From the NCBI GenBank assembly GCA_022566895.1, contig JADFIA010000012.1, forward strand, positions 1 through 60,653: a stretch of 60,653 nt of DNA. Direction: 5' to 3'. The position numbers were made by a program, and so were the translations under genes. Shown piece after piece: positions 33,544 through 43,090 of this stretch. Position 1 is the stretch's first letter, and every line of letters starts with the position of its first letter. The notes under the pieces were generated by a model, which was not told where the DNA came from, made no database searches, and saw only the letters and a program-made list of their open reading frames with translations. The stretch comes from Pseudomonadota bacterium. GTDB lineage: Bacteria; Pseudomonadota; Alphaproteobacteria; Sphingomonadales; SMXR01.

Positions 33544-34457
33544 GGCGGTGCGGGCTTTTCGAAATCCGCCGGCCGGCGGCGTTTGAGCCGCGTCGTCACC
33601 GCCACCCCGGTCATGATCAGGGCGAAAGCGAAAAGGGTCGCAAGGCTTAAGGATTCGTCGAGGAAGGTGATTCCCAGGACGATCCCAACCATCGGCACCA
33701 GATAATTGCACAGCGACAGAAAGACCGCACCGACCCGGAAGACTACCCAGGCCATCATCACCACCGCCAGGCCAGACGAGAACAGGCCCAGATAAAAAAT
33801 CGCGCCCAGGGACCATGAGCTGGCGGCTCTGAGGTCGGGGTCTTCGACGATAAAGGCCAGCGGCAGCGAGACAAGGAGCGAGCAGATCATCATCCCGGCC
33901 GCCACGACCACCGGCGGCAGATGATCGAGTTTGCGCATCTGTACGCCTGAGATGGCATAGCTCAGGGTGCCCACATAGATCGCACCGACGGCAAGGGCAG
34001 CGGCGGTTCCGCCATTGCCGCCGCCGCTCACAAGGATCCCGACGCCCAGAAATCCGATCGCCAGGCCAACCAGTTTGCGGCGGCTCAGGCGTTCGTCGTG
34101 GGTCGCCAGATGGGCCACGATCAGAGTATTCAGGGGAGTCAGGGCCATGATGATGGCGGCCAGCGAACTGTCGATGCTCTGTTGCCCCCAGGCGATCAGG
34201 GTAAAGGGCAGGGCGGTGCCGGCCACGCCGATGAACATCAGCCGTCCCCAGACCGCGGCCTCCCGGGGAAAGCGATGGCCGCGGACCACCACCAGCAGGC
34301 TCAAGAACAGGGCGGCGACGATGATCCGGCCGCCGGCGATGGTAAAGGGCCCGAATGATTCGAGCGCCGTGGCGATGGCCGCGAAACTCGAACCCCAGAC
34401 GAAACTGACCGTCAGGAGGCCGGCAAAATCTCCCGCTTTCGGATCCTGGATGGCCAC
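33534..34457 (-). CDS. DMT-superfamily EamA transporter
   Basis: 307 residues with ten predicted helices in two EamA halves (GLLTVSFVWGSSFAAIATAL in the first; YAISGVQMRKLDHLPP at the junction; LVPMVGIVLGITFLDESLSL in the second). Members export amino acids or other small metabolites; the substrate is not predictable here. The GTG at 34457 has AAGGGAG seven bases upstream. A longer frame to 34640 adds a proline/arginine-rich stretch that is not membrane-like. Confidence 0.87.
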   Translation of the reverse strand: MAIQDPKAGDFAGLLTVSFVWGSSFAAIATALESFGPFTIAGGRIIVAALFLSLLVVVRGHRFPREAAVWGRLMFIGVAGTALPFTLIAWGQQSIDSSLAAIIMALTPLNTLIVAHLATHDERLSRRKLVGLAIGFLGVGILVSGGGNGGTAAALAVGAIYVGTLSYAISGVQMRKLDHLPPVVVAAGMMICSLLVSLPLAFIVEDPDLRAASSWSLGAIFYLGLFSSGLAVVMMAWVVFRVGAVFLSLCNYLVPMVGIVLGITFLDESLSLATLFAFALIMTGVAVTTRLKRRRPADFEKPAPPQL

Positions 34458-34561
34458 TCGGTACTCCCTTGGAGGCCCCTCATAGACGAGGCCGGCCAAA
34501 GGTGCCAGCCCCAATCGCAAAGGCACTTGCCAGCCGCCTCGCGGCCCGGCACTGTTGGCCC

Positions 34562-35146
34562 ATGGCAAAGGGGAAAAAGACGGTGAGTCCCGACTACCTC
34601 GAGAGGGCGGCCTTCTATTATCTGTCGCGCTACGCCTCAAGCGCCGGCAATCTGCGGCGGATTCTTAGGAACAAGGTCAGGCGACGCTCGCAAGCCGGCC
34701 TCGGACCGCCGCCCGAGGCCGCACGCTGGATCTCCGATGTGGTGGCCAAATGCCTGCGTCTCGGGCTGGTCGACGACCGCGGCTACGGCCGCGTCAAGAT
34801 CCGTTCGATGCTCAGGTCCGGTAAATCGCTGCGCCGCATCCGGGCCTACCTGATGAGCAAGGCCATCGACAGCGAACTGATCGATCAATTGATCGCCGAA
34901 CGGGCCGGACCGGACGGCGCGGTCGAATTCGGAGCCGCCATGACCTTCGCCAAGCGTCGGCGTCTGGGACCGTTTGCGCGGCCAAGAGATGAGAGCGATG
35001 AGGCGGCCAGGGCACGCCGCGAAAAGGCGCTTGGGGCCTTTTCACGGGCCGGCTTCCCGTTCCCGGTGGCCAAGCTGATTCTCGATAGCAAAAATGTGGC
35101 CGAGCTTGAGGCGCTGGCCAGCGAGCTGGTCGATCAATCCCCCTGA
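34562..35146 (+). CDS. recX: RecX family regulatory protein
   Basis: About 194 residues, rich in Arg and Ala. The RecX start YLERAAFYYLSRYASSAGNLRRIL is followed by GLVDDRGYGRVKIRSMLRSGKSLRRIRAYLMSK-type three-helix repeats. RecX limits RecA filament growth. It is not next to recA here, which is common in this class. No clear ribosome site is seen before ATG 34562. The 3' end overlaps a nucleotidyltransferase remnant on the other strand. Confidence 0.82.
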   Translation: MAKGKKTVSPDYLERAAFYYLSRYASSAGNLRRILRNKVRRRSQAGLGPPPEAARWISDVVAKCLRLGLVDDRGYGRVKIRSMLRSGKSLRRIRAYLMSKAIDSELIDQLIAERAGPDGAVEFGAAMTFAKRRRLGPFARPRDESDEAARARREKALGAFSRAGFPFPVAKLILDSKNVAELEALASELVDQSP

Positions 35147-35256
35147 AGGGCCTTCAAAGTTTCCTCGGTGTCCACGTCAAGCCAGAAGCCCAGATCGCCG
35201 CCGTGCTCAGCCATCAGGGGACCGAAGTCCGTGACGCGCTCTTCCAAAAATCCCTC
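35134..35256 (-). pseudogene. C-terminal remnant of a MobA/MocA-like nucleotidyltransferase
   Basis: On the minus strand a frame of about 40 codons ends in a TGA at 35134 and reads ...GDLGFWLDVDTEETLKALQGD. The DVDTxxxL ending is how MobA/MocA-type NTP transferases finish, and the mocA gene 1 kb away ends with CLDVDTEDALKTL. A 17-bp stretch encoding it (35162-35178) is identical to 36177-36193. The upstream part is gone: the plus-strand methyltransferase gene starts 61 bp away. No start codon belongs to it. Confidence 0.55.
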
Positions 35257-35317
35257 GTTTACCTACCTTTTCCGAAAACGCATTGAAGCACGCCCAGGGG
35301 TGGCTTAAAGCGAAGGG

Positions 35318-36112
35318 ATGGATGTTCTCTATGACCGTATCGGATCCGGCTATGACGTTACGCGGAAGCCCGATCCCTATCTTCTCAGTCGTCTTTTAGA
35401 CCTGCTCGGACCCGAAGCGGGCGGGCGCTATGTGGATGTTGCTTGCGGCACCGGAAATTACAGCCTGTCGCTGGCCGCCGCCGGCGTCCGAATCACAGGG
35501 TTCGATGTCTCGATGGAAATGATAGCGTCCGCCAAGTCCAAGACCGCCCCGTCGGCGCATGAAGGCTGGCTGGTGGCTGACGTATCGGACACACCGTTCG
35601 AAACGGGCGCTTTTGCCGGCGCCACATGCACGCTGGCCATTCACCATTTTCCCGACTTACCGGCGGCCTTTCGTGAGGTCGGGCGCATCGTCGCCGCCGA
35701 TGATGGACGGTTCGTCATTTTCACTTCGACGCCCGAGCAAATGGAACGCTATTGGCTGAACCATTATTTTCCCGACATGCTGCGCCGCTCGGCCCAGCAG
35801 ATGCCCGATCTGGACGGCATGCGAAGCGCTCTCAGCGCGGCGGGATTCTCCAGGGTGGCGACCGAAGTTTACAGCGTCTCGCCGCGGCTGGAAGACCTGT
35901 TTTTATACAGCGGCAAGCACCGGCCATCCCTCTATCTGGACCCGGGGTTTTTGGCCGGCATTTCAAGCTTCGCCAATTTGGCTGAACCGGAAGAGCTGGA
36001 ACGGGGCCTGGCGAAACTCGCCCGGGATGTCGAGGCCGGCGCCATCGACGACGTCATTCGCTCGGCTCACTATGAGGACGGCGACTACCTTTTTGTATGC
36101 GCTAGCCGATAG
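35318..36112 (+). CDS. Class I SAM-dependent methyltransferase
   Basis: 264 residues. SAM-binding motif I is VDVACGTGNYSLSLAAAG, motif II FDVSMEMI, and the region LVADVSDTPFETGAF leads to LAIHHFPDLPAAFREVGRIV as in UbiE/methyltransf_11 proteins. The C-terminal third is family-specific and unrecognised. The substrate is unknown. It lies between a nucleotidyltransferase remnant and the end of mocA, which suggests it was inserted there. The ATG follows GAAGG closely. Confidence 0.8.
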   Translation: MDVLYDRIGSGYDVTRKPDPYLLSRLLDLLGPEAGGRYVDVACGTGNYSLSLAAAGVRITGFDVSMEMIASAKSKTAPSAHEGWLVADVSDTPFETGAFAGATCTLAIHHFPDLPAAFREVGRIVAADDGRFVIFTSTPEQMERYWLNHYFPDMLRRSAQQMPDLDGMRSALSAAGFSRVATEVYSVSPRLEDLFLYSGKHRPSLYLDPGFLAGISSFANLAEPEELERGLAKLARDVEAGAIDDVIRSAHYEDGDYLFVCASR

Positions 36113-36127
36113 CGCGCTCAACCGGTT

Positions 36128-37765
36128 TCAGGCCGTATCATCATGATGCTGCATACTCACGAGGGTCTTTAGAGCATCCTCGGTGTCCACGTCGAGGCAG
36201 ACGCCGGGATCATCGACCGGAACTTCAGCCACAAAGGCGCTGTATCGCTTCAACAGAGAACGGGCCCCCTGGTCGCCGTCCAGCTCGATCATCGGATCGA
36301 ACAGCGCCCGGTGCCAGACCACCGGATTGCCGCGCTTGCCCCGCCAGGTCGGCAGCGCCACCAGGATACCGTCGGCCGCGTTGATGGTCTTGAACAGCAG
36401 GTCAATGGTCTCGGGCCGTACCTGCGGCATGTCGCCCAACATCACCGCCACCGCGGCGACGCCTGAGAGCGCCTTGAGTCCGCAGCCCAACGAACCGGCG
36501 AGACCGTCCTCGTAATCCGGGTTTTCGACAAAGTGCAGGTCGTCTTCATCCAGGATCTTGCGAACCGCATCCGCCTGGTGGCCGAGCACCACGACGATGT
36601 GTCCGATCTTCGCCCCTCTAAGGCTGTGTAACGCTCTGTGCACCAAGGGCACACCGTCGATGCGGCATAAAAGCTTGTTTTCCTTGCCCATGCGCTCGGA
36701 GCGACCAGCCGCCAGCAGGACGGCGCCGCGAGCTGCCCCCGAAGACGGCTCGGACGGCGCCGGCGAGGGACGCCGTGGCTGCGGCCGGTCCGGGGTTTCT
36801 TTTAGCAGGCCACCTCTGCCCATCGCTGCAAAATCCTGCGACGAGATTTCCTGGTCGGCCACTAGACGCTCCAAGACCCAATCGAGGCCATTAAGCTGCG
36901 GTGAACCGGCGCAGCCGGGCAGGCCGACCACCGGCACCTCGCCGATCCGGCCAAGCACCAACAGATTGCCCGGGTCGACCGGCATCCCGAAGCGCTCGAT
37001 GGTGCCGCCCGCTTCGACGATCGCCGCCGGCACCACGTCCCGGCGATCCACGGTCGCCGAAGCGCCGTGGATCAGCAGAAGCTCGGCCCCGCCTTCGATC
37101 ATCGCGCCGATGGCCCGGGCCAGGGCTGGCGTCTCGTGGGGCACTTCGTCGGTGCTATCGATCTTGTTTCCCAAGCCTTCGAGCCGCCAGCCGATCAGCC
37201 GCCGCGTCTTGTCCCTCGCTTTGGCCGTTTGATGGGGCAAAGTGGTCTGAATGAGGGCGCTTCGAAGGTGCCGGAAGGGGGCCAGAGACAATAAGGGCCG
37301 TCCGGCCAATATCGTTTCCGCCCGAGCCACCACATCCTGGGGCATGGCAAAGGGGATAATCTTTATGCTGGCCACCAGATCCTTGGCCTGGACGGGGGCC
37401 AGGGTTTCCAAAGAAGCGACTGTAAGACCTTCGTTCAAGCTGTTGATTTCATGTAATTTTTTAACATCAAGGATCAAGATGCCGTGGGCAGCGGATTCAA
37501 GGTTCACGCGGCCCTTGTGGGCCTTTTTGGCCTTGACGTTCGGGCCCCGGGCGGCCGCCGCGATGCGCGCCGCCGCGGCGTCCTCGGGCACATCGTCGGG
37601 CTCAAGAATGGCCACCACCAGCTCGCTGACGCCGGCCGCTTCGATGGCCTTGAGATCATCTGCACTCAGAACATGGCCCTTATTGAGCCGGCCGACCGTC
37701 GATCGGAGGCTGTGGGCGAGGATGGCGCCGGCGCAGGATTTGATCGGTTGGGGACCAAATTTCAT
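36128..37765 (-). CDS. mocA: Molybdopterin-binding/cytidylyltransferase fusion (MocA-like)
   Basis: 545 residues, two parts. The N-terminal 340 residues resemble the MoeA-type molybdopterin-binding fold (SCAGAILAHSLR, LLIHGASATVDRRDVVP). The C-terminal 200 are a GT-A-like nucleotidyltransferase with LLAAGRSERMGKENKLL, VAVMLGDMPQV and RGNPVVW. MocA adds CMP to molybdopterin to give the MCD cofactor of xanthine dehydrogenase/CO dehydrogenase-family enzymes, such as the CoxL-like protein in this window. It overlaps the xdhC stop by 4 bp (ATGA) and is the last gene of coxG-xdhC-mocA. Confidence 0.88.
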   Translation of the reverse strand: MKFGPQPIKSCAGAILAHSLRSTVGRLNKGHVLSADDLKAIEAAGVSELVVAILEPDDVPEDAAAARIAAAARGPNVKAKKAHKGRVNLESAAHGILILDVKKLHEINSLNEGLTVASLETLAPVQAKDLVASIKIIPFAMPQDVVARAETILAGRPLLSLAPFRHLRSALIQTTLPHQTAKARDKTRRLIGWRLEGLGNKIDSTDEVPHETPALARAIGAMIEGGAELLLIHGASATVDRRDVVPAAIVEAGGTIERFGMPVDPGNLLVLGRIGEVPVVGLPGCAGSPQLNGLDWVLERLVADQEISSQDFAAMGRGGLLKETPDRPQPRRPSPAPSEPSSGAARGAVLLAAGRSERMGKENKLLCRIDGVPLVHRALHSLRGAKIGHIVVVLGHQADAVRKILDEDDLHFVENPDYEDGLAGSLGCGLKALSGVAAVAVMLGDMPQVRPETIDLLFKTINAADGILVALPTWRGKRGNPVVWHRALFDPMIELDGDQGARSLLKRYSAFVAEVPVDDPGVCLDVDTEDALKTLVSMQHHDDTA

Positions 37766-38799
37766 GGTCTGTGGTTCCTCAGGGTGGCGATGACCTGAGC
37801 CAGGGCCGAGGTGGCGATCTCGGCCGGCGTCTGGGCGCCGATATCCAGTCCCAAGGGCCCGTGGATGCGCCCCAGGGCCGCTTCATCGAAGCCGAGCTCT
37901 TGCAGCCGCGCCAGGCGGGCCGCGTGGGTTTTGCCGCTGCCCAGGGAGCCAATATAGAAGGCCTCGGACTTCAAAGCCACATTCAGGGCCGCATCGTCGA
38001 GCTTTGGATCGTGGGTCAGCGTGATCACGGCCGAGCGGCGATCGAGCCGGGCCGCTTGCAAGACATCGTCGGGCCAGTCCTCGACCAACCTCGCCGCGCC
38101 AAGGCGCGCCTGGTTCGCAAAGACTCCCCGCGGATCGATCACCGTAACCTCGAAGCCGGCCAGTTCGGCCATCGGCACCAGGGCTTGGGCAATATGCACC
38201 GCCCCGATGACAAACAGCCGCAAGGGCGGGTTAAAGACATTCAGGAAGATTTCCTGGTCGGCTCTGACCAGCGACCGCGGGCGATCGGCCGTAATCGCCG
38301 CTGCAGCCTCGGCGGTCAGGTCCGAGCCGCAGATCTCGAGGGTTTCAGCCGGCGAATACAGGGTGCTTTGGCCATCCTCAACCAGGGTCGCCATGACCAC
38401 CGGCCGTTTGTCGAGACGCCGCTGGTTCAGATCTTCCAGAATCGCCTCAAGCGCCGTATCGACCGGTTGCAGAAAGACGCGTATGCGGCCGCCGCAGGCC
38501 AGTCCGACGCTCCACGCCTGGTCGTTCGTAACCCCGTAGTCCAACAGTTTGGGGGTCCCGGCAGCTATCACATCCATGGCCACGGTCAAGACGTCGCCTT
38601 CGATGCAGCCGCCCGAGACCGAGCCCTCGAAATGCATGTCGTCGCGCACCACAAGCTGGCTGCCAAGCGGCCGCGGAGCCGAACCCCAAGTGCTGATGAC
38701 GCTCACCAGGGCGGCCTGGCGACCGGCCTTGACCCATTCGAGAGCCAGACTCGGCACATCGGGAAGCGGGCTGGACGGCACCATGGCGGGATCGCTCAT
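37762..38799 (-). CDS. xdhC: XdhC/CoxI family molybdenum hydroxylase maturation factor
   Basis: 345 residues. The N-terminal XdhC/CoxI domain has TWGSAPRPLGSQLVV, SGGCIEGDVL and GLACGGRIRVFL. The C-terminal Rossmann domain has LFVIGAVHIAQALVPMAELA, VIDPRGVFANQARL and YIGSLGSGKTHAARLARL. XdhC proteins bind MCD cofactor, promote its sulfuration and insert it into the large subunit. ATG at 38799 has GGTAAGG upstream; the frame is open to 38856 without support. It sits 10 bp after coxG. Confidence 0.92.
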   Translation of the reverse strand: MSDPAMVPSSPLPDVPSLALEWVKAGRQAALVSVISTWGSAPRPLGSQLVVRDDMHFEGSVSGGCIEGDVLTVAMDVIAAGTPKLLDYGVTNDQAWSVGLACGGRIRVFLQPVDTALEAILEDLNQRRLDKRPVVMATLVEDGQSTLYSPAETLEICGSDLTAEAAAAITADRPRSLVRADQEIFLNVFNPPLRLFVIGAVHIAQALVPMAELAGFEVTVIDPRGVFANQARLGAARLVEDWPDDVLQAARLDRRSAVITLTHDPKLDDAALNVALKSEAFYIGSLGSGKTHAARLARLQELGFDEAALGRIHGPLGLDIGAQTPAEIATSALAQVIATLRNHRP

Positions 38800-38809
38800 C
38801 GGACAAACC

Positions 38810-39367
38810 TTACCGCCAGGCGAACAGGGCCAGCGAAGCCAGGACCAGCAAAGCAAGTCCGCTGATCCACAGAGCGACGCTCAGACCACCACCACCGCCG
38901 GCCGCAATTTCTTCTTCAGGCGGCTTTGCGGGGCTCAACTCAGCTGCGAAATTTGCAAAAAATTCATCGGCCAGTTTCTTCGCCGTGGCGTCGATCAGCC
39001 GGGCTCCGAGTTGGGCCAGACGGCCACCCAGCGATGCGGTCACTTCATAGGAAAGCCGGGTGCCTTCAGCGGTCTCCTCGAGCATTACGCTGGCCGACCC
39101 CTTGGCGAATCCGGCCGCCCCGCCTTGTCCTTGGCCGGAGATGACGTAGCTTTCCGGCGGCACCATATCGGACAGTGTGATCCGGCCCCGAAACCGCGCC
39201 TTTACCGGACCGACCTTGATCGTGGCTACGGCAACGAGCACATCATCTTCGGCCCGGGTCAGACTTTCGCAGCCGGGAATGCAACGGGCCAGTACCTCGA
39301 CATCGTTGAGGGCCGCCCACACCGCTTCACGCTGCTCCGACAGCAACTGTTCGCCGCTCATTTTCAT
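38810..39367 (-). CDS. coxG: CoxG family SRPBCC protein with C-terminal membrane anchor
   Basis: 185 residues. The SRPBCC/CoxG domain has VWAALNDVEVLARCIPGCE, KVGPVKARFRGRITL and VTASLGGRLAQLGARLID. A Gly-rich linker follows, then a single C-terminal helix (about 160-182) and a short basic tail. CoxG recruits CO-dehydrogenase-type enzymes to the membrane in carboxydotrophs. Here it heads the coxG-xdhC-mocA operon, without structural coxMSL genes beside it, so its client may be the CoxL-like protein at 7.1-9.4 kb or one outside the window. Confidence 0.9.
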   Translation of the reverse strand: MKMSGEQLLSEQREAVWAALNDVEVLARCIPGCESLTRAEDDVLVAVATIKVGPVKARFRGRITLSDMVPPESYVISGQGQGGAAGFAKGSASVMLEETAEGTRLSYEVTASLGGRLAQLGARLIDATAKKLADEFFANFAAELSPAKPPEEEIAAGGGGGLSVALWISGLALLVLASLALFAWR

Positions 39368-39540
39368 CTGCTTCTCGCTTTCCTAGGATGATTTGGCATA
39401 GAAAGTAGCGACCCGCGCCGGGCGGGGCAAGGGTTGCCTGCCTGAAGCCCCGGTACAGCGCCAGTTTCTCTTGATTTTTCCTCTTATGCCCTTACAAAAG
39501 AGGATCGGGCACGAACCGATCGAAGAGGGAGTCTAGAAGC

Positions 39541-41139
39541 ATGGGGCGGTTTCTTTCGAACCCTTATGGGCGCAACTTTCTTGGCCATGCCCCCGAATGG
39601 TACAAGATTGCGATCCTCGGCTTTCTGATCGCCAATCCCATCCTTTTTTACACCGTCGGCGCTTACATCACCGGCTGGGTTCTGGTGATCGAATTTATTT
39701 TCACCCTGACCATGGCCCTCAAATGCTATCCGCTTCAGCCCGGCGGCCTGTTGGCCTTCGAGGCGATCGTTTTGGGCCTGGCCACGCCGGCCGGCGTTTA
39801 CCACGAGGTGGAAGGCGCCCTCGAGGTGATTCTCTTACTGGTGTTTATGGTGGCCGGCATCTTTTTCATGAAGGATATGCTGCTTTATGTTTTTACCAAG
39901 ATGCTGGTGAATGTCCGCTCGAAGGTTGTTCTCTCCCTCTTGTTCTCGTTCGTGGCGGCGGTTCTTTCGGCTTTCCTCGACGCCCTGACGGTCATCGCCG
40001 TGATCATCACTATCGCCACCGGCTTTTATGCCATCTATCACAAGATTGCTTCGGGCAAGGAGTTTCACCACGATCACGACCATCACGACGACGAGCTGTT
40101 GCCGCATCTCGAGCGCGAAGATCTCGATCAGTTCAGGGCATTTTTGCGCAGCCTGGTAATGCACGGCGCGGTCGGCACGGCGCTTGGCGGGGTGACCACA
40201 CTTGTCGGCGAGCCGCAAAACATCATCATCGCGGCCAAGGCGTCTTGGAACTTTGTCGAGTTTTTCTTGCGCATGGCCCCGGTCACGCTACCGGTTTTGG
40301 CGACCGGGCTTCTGGTGGTGGTGGTGGTCGAGCTGACCGGCACCTTCGGCTACGGCACCAAATTGCCCGAAAAGGTTTTCGTCATCTTGGTCGAGTACGA
40401 CGCCTACCGCGATAAGAAACGCACGCAGCGTGAAAATGCGGCCCTGGTCGTGCAGGGGCTGGTAGCCGTCTGGCTGGTCTTCGGACTGATGTTTTCGTTG
40501 GCCGCGGTCGGGCTCATCGGCCTCAGTGTGATTGTGTTTGCGACCAGTTTCAGCGGTATTATCGATGAAGGGTCGATCGGTAAGGCGTTTGAAGAAGCGC
40601 TGCCGTTCACGGCTCTTTTGGTGGTCTTTTTCTCCATCGTCGCGGTGATCGATGCCCAGGGCCTGTTCGATCCGGTCATCCAATGGGTATTGACCCTCCA
40701 CGGGACCGATCAGATTGCCGCTTTCTATCTCGTTAACGGCCTTTTGTCGGCGATCAGCGACAATGTCTTTGTGGCCACGATCTATATCAACGAAGTGGTG
40801 GACGCCCTCAATGCCGGCGTGATCACCCGCGACACCTTTGATCTGATGGTGGTGGCCATCAACACCGGCACCAATATCCCCAGCGTCGCCACCCCGAACG
40901 GCCAGGCGGCCTTCCTGTTCCTGCTGACCTCGGCCGTGGCGCCGCTGATCCGTCTGTCCTACGGGCGCATGGTGATGATGGCCTTGCCCTACACCATCAC
41001 CATGACCCTGATGGGATTGGCGATGGTGATCTATGCGCTCGAACCGGCAACCGCCGAATTGTACGACCGGAATCTGATCGAACATCATCCGGCGAGCCAG
41101 GCGGCTGAGGCGCTTGAAACGGCTCCGGAGAACCACTAG
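39541..41139 (+). CDS. nhaB: Na+/H+ antiporter NhaB
   Basis: 532 residues with about 12 helices, matching NhaB throughout: [19 protein letters not shown] at the start, [34 protein letters not shown] and [20 protein letters not shown] near the end. It exports Na+ against H+ in the inner membrane, consistent with a salty habitat. A His/Asp-rich loop ([17 protein letters not shown]) sits around residue 180. A GAAGAGGGAG site precedes the ATG. The spacer upstream contains a 7-bp inverted repeat (39479-39485 / 39498-39504). Confidence 0.95.
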   Translation: MGRFLSNPYGRNFLGHAPEWYKIAILGFLIANPILFYTVGAYITGWVLVIEFIFTLTMALKCYPLQPGGLLAFEAIVLGLATPAGVYHEVEGALEVILLLVFMVAGIFFMKDMLLYVFTKMLVNVRSKVVLSLLFSFVAAVLSAFLDALTVIAVIITIATGFYAIYHKIASGKEFHHDHDHHDDELLPHLEREDLDQFRAFLRSLVMHGAVGTALGGVTTLVGEPQNIIIAAKASWNFVEFFLRMAPVTLPVLATGLLVVVVVELTGTFGYGTKLPEKVFVILVEYDAYRDKKRTQRENAALVVQGLVAVWLVFGLMFSLAAVGLIGLSVIVFATSFSGIIDEGSIGKAFEEALPFTALLVVFFSIVAVIDAQGLFDPVIQWVLTLHGTDQIAAFYLVNGLLSAISDNVFVATIYINEVVDALNAGVITRDTFDLMVVAINTGTNIPSVATPNGQAAFLFLLTSAVAPLIRLSYGRMVMMALPYTITMTLMGLAMVIYALEPATAELYDRNLIEHHPASQAAEALETAPENH

Positions 41140-41220
41140 AGACCGCTTACGCTTTGCTCCGAGCCGACTTTGTGTTAGACTTTTGTCGCTCGGAAATCAC
41201 CAAGCCAATAAGAAATCAAA

Positions 41221-41243
41221 CGCCCCTTGGTCTTTTAGGGGTG
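41221..41243 (+). promoter_or_regulatory. Hairpin in the leader of the cold shock gene
   Basis: CGCCCCT (41221-41227) pairs with AGGGGTG (41237-41243) with one G-U pair and a 9-nt loop, ending 24 bases before the ATG. Cold shock mRNAs often carry structured leaders that melt or refold with temperature. Such a role here is a guess. Confidence 0.35.
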
Positions 41244-41267
41244 TCCGTAGATGAGTAGGAGCAAGCC

Positions 41268-41822
41268 ATGGGAGTTGGCGTTGCATTGAGTGAAGAGGCG
41301 ATTGAAAAGGCCGGTGCTATCGAATTAACCGGTGTCGTCAAATGGTTTGATGCGGTAAAGGGGTACGGTTTTCTGCTTCCCAGCGATGATGACGGGGATG
41401 TCCTGATCCATTATTCCATACTGCGCGAATTGGGGCGCCGGTCGGTGCCGGAGGGTGCAACCATCGTTTGCCAGGTCGTCCAGGGGCCGAAAGGCCGCCA
41501 GGCGATCCGGGTGCTGGAGCTGGATCTCTCGACCGCCACCAGTCTGATCTCGCCATCCGAACGCCAGGCGGGCGTGCCGGCCCACTCGCAGCTGATCGGC
41601 GAGGCCGGCGAGTTCGAGGAAGTCATCGTCAAATGGTTCAACCGGTTGCGCGGCTATGGCTTCGTGACACGCGGCGACGAAGATCGCGATATTTTTGTGC
41701 ATATGGAAACCTTGCGGCGGGCTGGATTGGCCGAAATCTTTCCCGGCCAACCGCTGAAAGTGCGGATTGGCGAGGGCGAGCGCGGCCCGCTGGTGGCCGA
41801 AATCCATCCAGATAGCGTCTAG
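41268..41822 (+). CDS. Cold shock protein with two CSD domains
   Basis: 184 residues. Two cold shock domains are visible: [20 protein letters not shown] with VLIHYSIL (about 23-90) and [20 protein letters not shown] with IFVHMETL (about 120-184). These include the RNP1 and RNP2 aromatic residues. They are joined by a Ser/Glu-rich linker. Double-CSD proteins are typical of Alphaproteobacteria and act as RNA chaperones. The TAGGAGCAAGCC upstream of ATG is a good ribosome site. The DUF192 gene follows. Confidence 0.93.
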   Translation: MGVGVALSEEAIEKAGAIELTGVVKWFDAVKGYGFLLPSDDDGDVLIHYSILRELGRRSVPEGATIVCQVVQGPKGRQAIRVLELDLSTATSLISPSERQAGVPAHSQLIGEAGEFEEVIVKWFNRLRGYGFVTRGDEDRDIFVHMETLRRAGLAEIFPGQPLKVRIGEGERGPLVAEIHPDSV

Positions 41823-41955
41823 GTTTTCGCCGGCACAAATGGCAGGTGGATACAGCCGCCAGGATGTGGATTGCGGGCTGCCGGGCTGGGTCCGCATGGG
41901 GGTCAATTCACGGCTCGGAAGCCGCCGGACGATCGGTTCAGTAACGAGGTGTAAA

Positions 41956-42477
41956 ATGCTTGTTTTTCAATCTCTTAGGCCAATATCTTCAGCCATGAAA
42001 TTTTTCCTGCTGCCGCTTGCCGTAGGGCTTTTCCTGGGCAGCGGGCTGAGCCCGGCCCAAGATATCCCCAGACCACAGAGGCTGCCGCTGACGCCGCTGG
42101 TGATCGAGACCGCGGACGGCAGTCATCGCTTCGAAGTGATGGTCGCTAAAACCACCCCGGAGCGCACAAAAGGGCTGATGTTTCGCCACAAGATGGCCGG
42201 CGACCACGGCATGCTGTTCGACTATGGCCGGCCCCACAAAATCGCCATGTGGATGAAAAATACCTACCTCTCGCTGGATATGGTTTTCATCCGTGCCGAC
42301 GGCACGATCGTCAATATCGTGGCCCACAACAAACCGCGCTCGCTGCGTTCGGTACCTTCGGACGGCCCCGTTGCGGCGTCTCTGGAGCTGATGGCCGGCA
42401 CCACCGAGCGCTTGGGGATCAAGGCCGGCGATGTGGTCCGCCATGCCATCCTCGGCAATCTCGAGCCATTACCATAG
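41956..42477 (+). CDS. Exported DUF192 protein
   Basis: 173 residues. A signal peptide ([20 protein letters not shown]) is followed by the DUF192 domain: [52 protein letters not shown] and a C-terminal [17 protein letters not shown]. The family is widespread beside cold shock genes in Alphaproteobacteria; its function is unknown. ATG at 41956 has GAGGTG five bases upstream; ATG at 41995 gives a shorter signal peptide but lacks a site. Confidence 0.87.
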   Translation: MLVFQSLRPISSAMKFFLLPLAVGLFLGSGLSPAQDIPRPQRLPLTPLVIETADGSHRFEVMVAKTTPERTKGLMFRHKMAGDHGMLFDYGRPHKIAMWMKNTYLSLDMVFIRADGTIVNIVAHNKPRSLRSVPSDGPVAASLELMAGTTERLGIKAGDVVRHAILGNLEPLP

Positions 42478-42556
42478 GGACGGCCAATTCGCATTTCGCT
42501 CTTGCCACCCGGCCTCGGCCCGCCTAAAACGGCGGCAGATTCCATGACCATCGATA

Positions 42557-42633
<77 letters not shown>

Positions 42634-42680
42634 AATTTCGCAAAGATTTTCCAGATAGCGCAGAGCCAGAAGGGATCAGC

Positions 42681-43046
42681 TCAATCCTTCGCGAACTTTT
42701 GGCGGATGTAGGCGATGACGTTCCTCACGTCCTGATCGGTCAGATCCGGGTTGCCGCCGAGCGACGGCATGGCCATGAACGAACCGGGGCTTTGAAAGCC
42801 ATTTTTGATATTATCAAAAAGCTCCTGATCCGATTTGGTCAAGACGCCTTTCTTTTTGGTGAAGTCCGGCACTCCGGGGATGGTCCCCTTGCCCTTGGCA
42901 CCGTGACAGGCCACACAAGTCGAGCCGTACACGCTTTCGCCCTTTTCGGCATCTCCTCCCGAGGCTTCCCCGGCCAGGGAGATGCTTGCGGCGAGGAGGC
43001 CAGCAAGTCCGACAGCCGCTGCCAGCCCGGCCCTTAAAATATCCAT
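42681..43046 (-). CDS. Class I cytochrome c, periplasmic
   Basis: 121 residues. A signal peptide (about 1-25, ending ASISLAG) precedes a single heme site CVACHG near residue 44 and a distal Met in SFMAMPSLGG. LTDQDVRNVIAYIRQKF is the C-terminal helix of the fold. Probable small soluble electron carrier. AGGAGAATGGAG precedes the ATG. It is the third gene of the porin-cytochrome-cytochrome operon. Confidence 0.92.
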   Translation of the reverse strand: MDILRAGLAAAVGLAGLLAASISLAGEASGGDAEKGESVYGSTCVACHGAKGKGTIPGVPDFTKKKGVLTKSDQELFDNIKNGFQSPGSFMAMPSLGGNPDLTDQDVRNVIAYIRQKFAKD

Positions 43047-43090
43047 AACTCCATTCTCCTGTTAGGAACTCGGTTGAGACCGGCCTTGAC

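Noticed and set aside
37771-38865. Plus-strand open frame of 364 codons opposite xdhC
   Set aside because: XdhC motifs are clear on the minus strand, and the antisense frame shows no family features.
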